From contig JAZSEA010000060.1 of NCBI GenBank assembly GCA_045531455.1, forward strand, positions 1 to 64,000: a stretch of DNA of 64,000 bases, given 5' to 3'. The stretch is from CAG-390 sp045531455 (GTDB lineage Bacteria; Bacillota; Clostridia; Oscillospirales; CAG-272). Shown here in pieces: positions 8,481-15,892 of this stretch; the stretch's first letter is position 1; each line of letters opens with the position of its first letter. The position numbers were made by a program, and so were the translations under genes. The notes beneath the pieces were generated by a model that had not been told where the DNA came from, searched no databases, and saw nothing but the letters and a program-made list of their open reading frames with translations.

Positions 8481-9209
8481 ATGTTAAAGGAATTTCTTGA
8501 GGGCGGAGGCCTTTTCGGTGTTATCTGCGAGTCGCTTTCGCTGACCGCGGAGAATATCGGATATTGGCTTTTTATGCTGCTCTCCGTTATACTTTGTGTG
8601 GCTGCCGGATATCTTTTGGGCAGCGTAAATGCCGCAATTATCATTTCAACAAAAAAATACAAGAGCGACATCCGAACCCACGGAAGCGGAAACGCGGGAA
8701 TGACGAATATGTTCCGTACCTTCGGAAAGACGGGCGGACTACTCACTCTCTTCGGGGATCTTGGAAAGACCCTTCTGCCCATCCTCCTCGGATATCTCTT
8801 CTTCAGCTATCCGGGTTCGTATATTGCGGGACTCTTTGTGGTCCTCGGTCATTGCTTCCCGATCTATTATAAGTTCAAGGGCGGCAAGGGCGTGCTCGCA
8901 ATGTTTGTAATGATGCTCGCCTGCGATCCACCCGTATTCCTTATGATGATCCTCGTCTTTGCCATCGTAGTTATCGGAACGAGATTCGTTTCCATGTCGT
9001 CGGTAATGGCGGCGTTCTTTATGCCTATCTTTATCAATTCCTGGTATGCGATAATGTACGGTGACGGAGCCGTTTCGGGAATCAGAATGCCCATCGCGTT
9101 TCTGATCACGCTGACCGTAGTTGTGATGCACATCCCGAACCTCAAGCGCATCCTGAACAGAGAAGAGCCCAAGATCAAAATGCCCTGGGAGAAGAAAAAG
9201 AAGCAATGA
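8481..9209 (+). CDS. plsY: Acyl-phosphate:glycerol-3-phosphate acyltransferase PlsY
   Basis: This integral membrane enzyme makes lysophosphatidic acid from acyl phosphate and glycerol-3-phosphate, the first step of phospholipid synthesis. The three PlsY motifs are visible: GYLLGSVNAA and HGSGNAGMTNMFRTFG (motif 1), GHCFPIYYKFKGGKG (motif 2), and a later region ending in MHIPNLKRI (motif 3). At 242 residues it is about 35-40 longer than usual, mostly through an N-terminal extension before the first helix. It overlaps the next gene by four bases. A TATAAT box lies at 8394-8399, with a weak -35. Confidence 0.93.
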   Translation: MLKEFLEGGGLFGVICESLSLTAENIGYWLFMLLSVILCVAAGYLLGSVNAAIIISTKKYKSDIRTHGSGNAGMTNMFRTFGKTGGLLTLFGDLGKTLLPILLGYLFFSYPGSYIAGLFVVLGHCFPIYYKFKGGKGVLAMFVMMLACDPPVFLMMILVFAIVVIGTRFVSMSSVMAAFFMPIFINSWYAIMYGDGAVSGIRMPIAFLITLTVVVMHIPNLKRILNREEPKIKMPWEKKKKQ

Positions 9210-10396
9210 CGGAAATCAGAAGATCAACGCTTAAGCTCATAGCTGAGGCATTTGAAGCGGGAGTGCTTAAAAAGACTGTCTTCTCTAAGCCCGCGTCCTC
9301 GGAAGAGCTGAAGACCGAGCTTACCCCTATGCTCCTCGGCAAGGAAAAGGTCCTCCGCCGCATCTCGTATATGCGTGACGGCAAGGCGATCCAAAAGAAT
9401 ATCACCGTAGCTGACGAAGCACTCGCAGAGCTCGTTTTGTCGCACGGACAGATCAATATTCTGACCACACTCGGAGATGCCGAGCTCAGAAGCTCGAAGT
9501 CGGGCAAGGAAAATCTTTCGGGTGACCGCAAGATTAGAAATGCCCTCAAAGCAGGCATCTCCGATGATAAAAAGGCGGACGTTCAGTCGAACGACCGAAA
9601 GAAGAATCATATCCTTTCGGGCAATGAAAAATTCCTCACCGAGCTCGGAATTTCCGACCGTTCGGGAAGAATTCACGACAAAATGCAGCATAAATACCGC
9701 CAGATCTGCCGCTTCCTCGAGTACGTCGAGGATATATATCAGAATCTTCCCCGCGATGGTAAGCTTCTGATATACGATCTCTGCTGCGGTAAAAGCTATC
9801 TCTCCTTTGCGATCTATCATTATTTTACCGTGATCAAGCAGAGAGAGGTTGAGATGACGGGCGTCGATCTCAAGCGCGACGTAATCGAGTATTGCTCGGG
9901 CGTTGCCGAAAGACTCGGATACAGCTCGCTTTCCTTCGTCTGCGGAGACATCAATGAATTCGCACCGAATACAGAGCCGCATCTTGTCGTATCGCTCCAC
10001 GCCTGCGATATCGCAACGGATATCGTTCTCCGCTATGCGGCATCACACCGCGCGGGAGTCATCCTTTCGACCCCCTGCTGTCAGCGCGAGCTTTCGGCAA
10101 AGATCGATTGCGATTCGCTCGGATTCGTGTCGAAATATCCCATCCTGCGCCGCAAGATGTGCGATGCGCTTACAGACTCGCTTCGTCTGTCCTACCTTGC
10201 AAGCCGCGGCTATAACGTCGAGGCGTGCGAGCTCGTCGATCCCGACGATACACCGAAAAACATCCTGCTTCGCGCCGTCAGAAGGAAGAATTTCGATCCC
10301 GAATCTGCGGCGGCGAAGAAACTCGATGAAGAATTCAAAGCAACTGCGGCGTTTCTGCTCGGAAACAGCGGAAACTCGCTCGAGCTTTTAAAATAA
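9206..10396 (+). CDS. SAM-dependent methyltransferase, METTL25/Methyltransf_32-like
   Basis: In this 396-residue protein the N-terminal half is unrecognised. The SAM-binding motif LLIYDLCCGKSYLSFAIYHYF lies near residue 187, followed by EMTGVDLKRDVIEYC (motif II acidic residue). VVSLHACDIATDIVL and ILSTPCCQREL follow in the position of motifs IV-VI. The PCCQ element is typical of the METTL25/RRNAD1-like group, whose bacterial members have no established substrate. Translation is coupled to plsY by a four-base overlap. An RNA or protein substrate is plausible but not shown. Confidence 0.8.
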   Translation: MTEIRRSTLKLIAEAFEAGVLKKTVFSKPASSEELKTELTPMLLGKEKVLRRISYMRDGKAIQKNITVADEALAELVLSHGQINILTTLGDAELRSSKSGKENLSGDRKIRNALKAGISDDKKADVQSNDRKKNHILSGNEKFLTELGISDRSGRIHDKMQHKYRQICRFLEYVEDIYQNLPRDGKLLIYDLCCGKSYLSFAIYHYFTVIKQREVEMTGVDLKRDVIEYCSGVAERLGYSSLSFVCGDINEFAPNTEPHLVVSLHACDIATDIVLRYAASHRAGVILSTPCCQRELSAKIDCDSLGFVSKYPILRRKMCDALTDSLRLSYLASRGYNVEACELVDPDDTPKNILLRAVRRKNFDPESAAAKKLDEEFKATAAFLLGNSGNSLELLK

Positions 10397-10472
10397 TCTA
10401 AGCAAACCATACCGATCAATCGGGAACCCACTATCCGCAAAAGGCGGACCACGCAACTACCTCGGAGGAACC

Positions 10473-11759
10473 ATGAAGATCCATACCGTCAGAAAGTATC
10501 TGACACAGCTTCCCAAAGAACCCGTAAAAAACCTTTCAGCACATTATAAAACTCTCAGCGACGCCGTCTGCAAGAACCTCGGTGTAAGACCGATCAACGG
10601 TATCACACTTGCCATTGTCGGACAGGATGCAGAATATACCGCATCAGTTGTCAGCGCGGCGATGAAGCATGCGTCGATCAGCAGTGCAACCGTCAATTTT
10701 GACGTAAACTGCTCGCCCGAGACTGCTGTTACCATCAACGGCGATCAGCTCCCCGCTGAAGTTATTTCCAGAATCATCACCGTCATTCGTACAGTCGAGA
10801 GATCGCTTGCAACAAAGCTCGGTGACGAATTCCCTCACCCCTCGATTTATGAGGTCTTCCTCCTCGGAGCGCTTTGCGCCTGCTCGGAGATGGGTGTCTC
10901 GCATATCATTATGCAGCTGAATATGACGTCTCTGCCCACATCCGTAGCTTCAATTATTCCTCAGCCCAAAATGATAAACTGTAACGAGATCTTCCCGAAC
11001 GAGGCGGATTTCGTCAAACTGATCGCACGCAAGAGCGTTGATGAGATCATCAGCGCGCCTCAGCAGAAGGATAGCCGCCGCGCCCTCTATAATCTCTGCA
11101 ACGAGCTCAACTGCAACCACGCAGTAGTCGCTCGCGGTGAGATCGAGGTCGGAACTCCCACCTTCAGAGGCATTCCCTTTACCTACCGCGGCTTCAATGC
11201 CGTAGCGGGAACACAGCTTCAGTCACTTGTCTCGCTTTCAGCAACCGCACTCCTCGTCATCCGCGAGCTTGTCAAGCTCAGGATCAAGCTTACCGATGAG
11301 GACGCATACGCCGCTATCAATTACCGCAAGCTTCCCGGCAGAGGAGAGATCATCTCCGTCCGCCCCTATACCCTTTGCTGTGCCTTTGAGCACGCGGATA
11401 TTCAGTCGCTCGAGCTCGTTTTGGCGGATATGAAGACATTGGTCTCCGAGCGCGGAAGAAAGATCAACTGCATTTTCGAGGGCTCAAGCAGCGAGTCCTG
11501 CAATATCGCGGAGCATATGCTCTCCGATCCCGAGATTTCCGAAAAGACGGACAAGATCGTTACCGTCGGAGCGACCGAGACCGAAAACGAGAGGATCGAA
11601 AACGTCGCAAGCTTCTCGGCTGCACTCGGTAAATTCCCCTATCTCAAGGACGTAAAGCATCCCGAGGATGCGGTCCTTATAGTATGCGGATCCCGCGCAT
11701 TCCTTAAAAAGAATCAGGAAGAGCTCGAGGACGCTGTCAGAGACGATTTTACATACTGA
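10473..11759 (+). CDS. FolC/Mur-ligase-like protein without an ATP-binding P-loop
   Basis: The 428-residue protein follows the order of folylpolyglutamate synthase segment by segment but lacks its catalytic motifs. The FolC P-loop (GTNGKGS type) is replaced by GQDAEYTAS near residue 51. The region HPSIYEVFLLGALCACSEMGVSHII matches the FolC helix before the DATN motif, yet that motif is missing. FRGIPFTYRGFNAVAGTQLQSL and LPGRGEIISVRP resemble the FolC linker and C-terminal domain start, and the DGAHNP motif is replaced by CAFEHA. The likely reading is an enzymatically dead FolC paralogue with a new binding or structural role. This is inferred from reading alone. It stands alone between plsY-methyltransferase and a terminator. 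Confidence 0.55.
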   Translation: MKIHTVRKYLTQLPKEPVKNLSAHYKTLSDAVCKNLGVRPINGITLAIVGQDAEYTASVVSAAMKHASISSATVNFDVNCSPETAVTINGDQLPAEVISRIITVIRTVERSLATKLGDEFPHPSIYEVFLLGALCACSEMGVSHIIMQLNMTSLPTSVASIIPQPKMINCNEIFPNEADFVKLIARKSVDEIISAPQQKDSRRALYNLCNELNCNHAVVARGEIEVGTPTFRGIPFTYRGFNAVAGTQLQSLVSLSATALLVIRELVKLRIKLTDEDAYAAINYRKLPGRGEIISVRPYTLCCAFEHADIQSLELVLADMKTLVSERGRKINCIFEGSSSESCNIAEHMLSDPEISEKTDKIVTVGATETENERIENVASFSAALGKFPYLKDVKHPEDAVLIVCGSRAFLKKNQEELEDAVRDDFTY

Positions 11760-11764
11760 TAAAA

Positions 11765-11793
11765 AATCACCGATCCAATACGGATCGGTGATT
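11765..11793. terminator. Bidirectional terminator between convergent genes
   Basis: AATCACCGATCC pairs with GGATCGGTGATT around a 5-base loop. A-rich on the left and T-rich on the right, it can serve both the gene ending at 11759 and the one ending at 11808. Confidence 0.85.
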
Positions 11794-11807
11794 CTTTATG
11801 TTAATGA

Positions 11808-13094
11808 TTAGTTTTCGCGCTTCTTGGAGATAACAGCGGTGCCTGCGATAGCAACAACTGCGAGAGCAGCAGCTGCGAAGAATACGCCGTTGTCACCGGT
11901 GTCGGAAGAAGACTCGGGAGCAGTAGTATCAACGGGAGCTGCGGTGGTCTCGGGAGCAGCCTCGGGAGCGGTCCAGCAGAGGTTCCAGATGCCAAGGCGG
12001 TCCTTGTTCTTGTCGGTACCTGCAGCGGTGTTGGTAAGGCCGTTGTTAACGATCTCAAGAATAACGTCCTCGTTGGCGTTGATGTCAAGAACTACGTCGT
12101 AAACGGTTTCCTTGGTAAGACCGGTCTTCTCAAGCTTCTCGGACTTGATAACGGTGCCGTCAGCCTTCTTAACGGTGATGGTAAGGGAGAACTGATCGTC
12201 GCCGAATGCGAAGCCGTAGTTGAATGCGAGCTGGCCGATACCGCCCTTGATAACGGAGGAGGTAAGAGTGCCGGGAACGGAGGTCTTGCCGTTGAGGGTG
12301 ATCATGGGAGCATTGCCGGTGTAAGCGGCAGCGTCGGAACGAGCGCCGGTAACCTTCCAACCGTCAGCGTTGGTACGGGAGATGTAAGAGGTATCCTTGC
12401 CGCCCTCTTCGTCAGCTACGAAGGAGGAGAGGTCAGCGAGGGTTGCGTTCTCAAGGAGAGGAGCAGCGGGAACTACGGGAGCTTCGGTGGTCTCGGGAGC
12501 AGCAGTAGTCTCGGGAGCAGCGGTAGTGTCGGGAACTACGGGAGTAGAACCAACCTCGGTGAATACTGCGGGGAACTGGGAGATCCATACGTTAGCAGCA
12601 TTGTCGCCTGTGATGTACTTGATATCCGAGCAGGAGAAGGTTGTAAAGGTGTTGTAGGTGCCGAGATAACGGTCAGCGCCTGCGCAGTTTACAACGTAGG
12701 TGGTAGCGTCAGCGTTGTAGGTGAAAACGCCTGCGGGAGCATCGGTGATGCGAACGCCTGCCTTGCCTGCGGTGTACTCGTGAATGTCGATGTAGAGCTT
12801 AGCGCCGTCCTTCTCGAAGAAGAAGCGGATGCCGCCGTCAACTGCCTCTACGGTAAGAGCGACTGCCTTGGAAGCGTCGGTGTTGCCGTTGAAGAAATTG
12901 CCGTTCATGGTGCCGTCAAAGTAGAGAACTGCGTTGTCTGCCTTTGCCTGAGTAAGGGACATGGTGTAGCTCTTGCCTGCCTCAAGCTGACCGTTGATAG
13001 CGGGGGAGGGAGAAGCAGCGCTTACGGAGATGGTTCCGATCGCCATGGTGAAGATCATGATCATAGCGATAAGAAGGGATGCGAACTTTTTCAT
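11808..13094 (-). CDS. Secreted surface protein with C-terminal membrane anchor
   Basis: The 428-residue protein begins with a signal peptide (MKKFASLLIAMIMIFTMA, cleavage near SVSAA). A first beta-rich region follows, then a low-complexity linker built of TTAAPET repeats, a second beta-rich domain, another ETTAAPVDTT linker, and a C-terminal end SSDTGDNG, hydrophobic helix, KKREN. That tail resembles sortase or membrane anchoring tails of gut Clostridia, but there is no clear LPXTG motif. Function is unknown; surface attachment or ligand binding fits the layout. The start is placed at 13094 (AAAGGA upstream) rather than the 19-codon longer frame. Strong codon bias suggests abundant product. 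Confidence 0.75.
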   Translation of the reverse strand: MKKFASLLIAMIMIFTMAIGTISVSAASPSPAINGQLEAGKSYTMSLTQAKADNAVLYFDGTMNGNFFNGNTDASKAVALTVEAVDGGIRFFFEKDGAKLYIDIHEYTAGKAGVRITDAPAGVFTYNADATTYVVNCAGADRYLGTYNTFTTFSCSDIKYITGDNAANVWISQFPAVFTEVGSTPVVPDTTAAPETTAAPETTEAPVVPAAPLLENATLADLSSFVADEEGGKDTSYISRTNADGWKVTGARSDAAAYTGNAPMITLNGKTSVPGTLTSSVIKGGIGQLAFNYGFAFGDDQFSLTITVKKADGTVIKSEKLEKTGLTKETVYDVVLDINANEDVILEIVNNGLTNTAAGTDKNKDRLGIWNLCWTAPEAAPETTAAPVDTTAPESSSDTGDNGVFFAAAALAVVAIAGTAVISKKREN

Positions 13095-13229
13095 TTTGAA
13101 GTCCTTTCTTTTGTGAGTTTTTGTTTGGGATGATATATTTGAATCATCCAAATCATATACATTATATCACTTTTTCGACACTATTGTCAATATATTTCTC
13201 AATATTTCTTAATAATAATAGGTAAAAAC

Positions 13230-13259
13230 TTGACGGAGACAGCACATTTGTGCTATAAT
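13230..13259 (+). promoter_or_regulatory. Sigma-A promoter of the GNAT gene
   Basis: TTGACG (13230-13235), 18-base spacer, TATAAT (13254-13259), 32 bp ahead of the start codon. Confidence 0.75.
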
Positions 13260-13291
13260 AATTGAAAAATAAACTGCAAGGCGGTGCTATT

Positions 13292-13762
13292 ATGTTTATA
13301 AGAAAAGCCGAAATCGGAGACAGCGCAAGGATCGGAGAACTGCTCGGGCAGGTTCTCGACGTGCACCATAGGGCACGACCCGATCTTTTCCGCGGCGGCG
13401 TAAAGAAATATACCGATGATGAGCTTGCGGCGATCCTATGCGACGAAAACCGTCCGATCTTCGTTGCAGAGGATGCGGACGGTTTAGTCGTGGGATATGC
13501 ATTTTGTATCTTCGTTTGTCACATAAATGATAACATTCTGACGGATATCAAAACTCTTTATATCGACGACCTTTGCGTTGACGAAAACTTCCGTGGCAAG
13601 GGGATCGGTAAGTCGCTTTATAATTACGTTGTTGATTATGCAAGAAGAGAGAATTGCTACAACGTGACCCTGAACGTCTGGGCGGACAACACCTCCGCTC
13701 TCGGATTCTATGAATCGATCGGACTGCATAAGCAGAAGATCGGAATGGAGCTGATCCTCTGA
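13292..13762 (+). CDS. GNAT family N-acetyltransferase
   Basis: The 156-residue acetyl-CoA-dependent acyltransferase has the acetyl-CoA pyrophosphate loop RGKGIG (motif A, Q/RxxGxG/A) after LYIDDLCVDENF. Motif B, NVTLNVWADNTSALGFYESIG, follows. The substrate cannot be told from the sequence. The start at 13292 has AAGGCGG about 9 bases upstream; an in-frame TTG at 13262 is less likely because it lies near the transcription start. It converges with the gene at 13765 with only two bases between the stop codons. Confidence 0.9.
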   Translation: MFIRKAEIGDSARIGELLGQVLDVHHRARPDLFRGGVKKYTDDELAAILCDENRPIFVAEDADGLVVGYAFCIFVCHINDNILTDIKTLYIDDLCVDENFRGKGIGKSLYNYVVDYARRENCYNVTLNVWADNTSALGFYESIGLHKQKIGMELIL

Positions 13763-13764
13763 TA

Positions 13765-14610
13765 TCAGAAGCGTCCGGGCACCTCGATCTCGCTGAGATC
13801 AAGCCTTTCGCGCAGGGTCTTCTTCCATTCGGTTGCGCGAAGAACACCGCTCGGGTCCTCTGATTGTGCACTGATGACGACGGTCAGACGCGATATCTTG
13901 TCGCCGTCATCCTCGGACTCGGGAATAAGCTTCGAGTACGCCGTGATGCCGTCAAGCTCAAGCAAAGCCGAGTATTCGGGGATGTCGCTTGCCGACGTAA
14001 CGTCATCCGAGAGTATTCTCGCGGAAAAAGCAAGGCAGGGAAGCCCCTCGGGGAAGATCAGCTTGAAATTGAATCCTCGGAGAGCGGAAAGCCGTCTGAA
14101 TAAAAGACATACGGTCGGAAGTGCGGCGGCAAGATACGGCGAGCTCTTCGAGTATCTGCTTCTCGGGAAAAAGCGAGTTTCATCGGGAGCATTTACGTCG
14201 GTCAGACAACCGCAGTAATCCGCGATCCCGCGTATCAGGCTGTCGACCGATGAAGCATCCTCCGATCTGAGTCCGCCCGAAAGATCGAGCGAGGCAATCG
14301 AAGAAAAGTATGATCTTGCCGAAGCCTCTGCATCGTTTCCGGTGTTTCCCTCGTGAAGCGAAATCACCGCGTAAGGCGCATCTGGAGCGTTTACCGAGCA
14401 GTATAAGTGAGTGTCTGCCTTAGAAATGCTGAAAAGATCACTTTCGTAAATGATCTCTCCGTCGCCCCTCTTTGCGGGCAGAGATGCGTCAAGCGGAGCT
14501 CTCGAAGCAAACGGCAAGTCGCCGTCCGCGCGGAAGAGAAAAAGATCGTCCTTGAATTGTCTTGCCGAAACGTCAACTTTTTCGGCTCTTCTGATCAGTA
14601 AATTGTTCAT
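13765..14610 (-). CDS. Hypothetical protein
   Basis: This 281-residue protein has no family I recognise. It is acidic and serine-rich, without signal peptide or membrane helices, so probably cytoplasmic. The C-terminal part has a regular pattern (LTVVISAQSED, then TEWKKTLRERLDLSEIEVPG). Codon use matches the neighbours and the opposite-strand frames are shorter and not gene-like, which supports it as real. It lies between a convergent GNAT gene and a divergent LD-carboxypeptidase. Confidence 0.6.
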   Translation of the reverse strand: MNNLLIRRAEKVDVSARQFKDDLFLFRADGDLPFASRAPLDASLPAKRGDGEIIYESDLFSISKADTHLYCSVNAPDAPYAVISLHEGNTGNDAEASARSYFSSIASLDLSGGLRSEDASSVDSLIRGIADYCGCLTDVNAPDETRFFPRSRYSKSSPYLAAALPTVCLLFRRLSALRGFNFKLIFPEGLPCLAFSARILSDDVTSASDIPEYSALLELDGITAYSKLIPESEDDGDKISRLTVVISAQSEDPSGVLRATEWKKTLRERLDLSEIEVPGRF

Positions 14611-14685
14611 ATCTTAATTCCTTAAGTTTGCTGACTAATATTGTATCACAAATGATCTGGCCGGTCAAGTTTTTCCCGAAAAAAC

Positions 14686-14714
14686 TTGACTTTTTGCTTT
14701 TTTGGAGATATAAT
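14686..14714 (+). promoter_or_regulatory. Sigma-A promoter of the LD-carboxypeptidase gene
   Basis: TTGACT (14686-14691), 17-base spacer, TATAAT (14709-14714), with CGGAGGT and the start codon about 30 bp further. Confidence 0.8.
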
Positions 14715-14744
14715 TATCTCAATAAATCATCGGAGGTATTAATC

Positions 14745-15650
14745 ATGATCAAACCCGAAAGACTCAGAGACGGCGACACCATAGGCTTTATCGCGCCCTC
14801 ATACAGAGCAAAGCGCGACCCCATCGAGCGTGCCGCGGAGAATCTTCGCAATCTCGGATATAAGGTTAAATTCTCAAAGAATCTCTTTTCAACGACCAAC
14901 GTATACGCGGGAAGCATAGAGGAACGCGCCGAGGACTTCAACGCAATGATCGCCGATCCCGAGGTCAAAATGGTCTTTTTCACGGGCGGTGAGGTCGGAA
15001 ACGAGATCCTGCCCTTTATCGACTATGAAAATATCAAGAAGAATCCCAAGATCCTTTGCAGCTACAGCGACAGCACGACCGTGCTCAACGCCGTAAACCA
15101 TATGACGGGACTCGTCACCTTCTACGGCTCGTCCCCTCGATTCTTTGAATCTCCTCCAATAGATTACACTCTCTTGAACTTTGAAAAGCGTCTCCGCTCG
15201 AACGATCTCGACTATGTCAAGAACAGCGAATGGCGCGTCATCACTCCGGGTAAAGCCGAGGGCATTCTCGTCGGAGGTTATCTGATGAATTTCGCCGCCC
15301 TTCTCGGGCTCGAATGGTACCGCGAGCTTCCCGACGAGGATATCATCCTCTTTATCGAGGATCACGAGAAATTCTCGAACGCATCGGTCGTATCAAAATG
15401 GTTCACCACCCTCGAGCATCACGGCGTTTTTAAGAAAGCCAAGGCTCTGATCTTCGGTCATTACTCGCTCGAGCCCTCGCCCGTGATCGACGATATCCTT
15501 GCCCGCATCGGAAACCGTTATAATATCCCCGTCATCCGCAACGAGGATTTCGGCCACGGCGCAAACGGCGCGATATTCCCGATCTCTACCCGCGCAAAGC
15601 TCGACACCGATACTCTCAGCTTCGAGTTCCTCGAGAGCGGAGTGAAATAA
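14745..15650 (+). CDS. LD-carboxypeptidase / microcin C immunity-like peptidase (family S66)
   Basis: This 301-residue serine peptidase family either recycles murein tripeptides or cleaves peptide-nucleotide antibiotics (MccF). DTIGFIAPSYRAK opens the protein. The nucleophile elbow is in CSYSDSTTVLNA (family GYSD; the serine nucleophile follows the tyrosine). LEGILVGG-like AEGILVGGYLMNF and FIEDHEKF carry the expected glutamate region, and FGHGANGAIFPI carries the histidine. A cell-wall recycling role is the default; MccF-like detoxification is possible. It has its own promoter and RBS. Confidence 0.88.
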   Translation: MIKPERLRDGDTIGFIAPSYRAKRDPIERAAENLRNLGYKVKFSKNLFSTTNVYAGSIEERAEDFNAMIADPEVKMVFFTGGEVGNEILPFIDYENIKKNPKILCSYSDSTTVLNAVNHMTGLVTFYGSSPRFFESPPIDYTLLNFEKRLRSNDLDYVKNSEWRVITPGKAEGILVGGYLMNFAALLGLEWYRELPDEDIILFIEDHEKFSNASVVSKWFTTLEHHGVFKKAKALIFGHYSLEPSPVIDDILARIGNRYNIPVIRNEDFGHGANGAIFPISTRAKLDTDTLSFEFLESGVK

Positions 15651-15651
15651 A

Positions 15652-15890
15652 ATGCTAAATGCAAAATGCAGAATGCATACATATAGCAACTAAATAAAAA
15701 ATCGAGATGTAATGAAGCAAAAACTTCAAAACATCTCGATTATGTTATAGGTTAATCGTTTGTTTTGCAAAACTACAGGTTAGAACACAACAAAGGAATA
15801 TTAGGTGTAAACACAAGAATTAATCATAATATTTTCCGAGCAAAGCGAGGAAATTTTCCTCAATTTTGCATTCTGCATTCTGCATTTTGC
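15652..15890. repeat. Element with terminal inverted heptamer arrays (long copy)
   Basis: The left end carries AAATGCAAAATGCAGAATGC and the right end its reverse complement (TGCATTCTGCATTTTGC type), 239 bp apart, between two convergent genes. Near the right end, a segment reading TTTCCGAGCAAAGCGAGGAAA matches the interior of the element at 43878-44014 in reverse orientation. There is no open frame inside. It has the form of a small non-autonomous mobile element. Confidence 0.6.
15703..15743. terminator. Bidirectional hairpin terminator
   Basis: AATCGAGATGT pairs with ACATCTCGATT around an A-rich loop of about 18 bases, between the convergent LD-carboxypeptidase and ABC genes. Confidence 0.6.
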
Positions 15891-15892
15891 CC

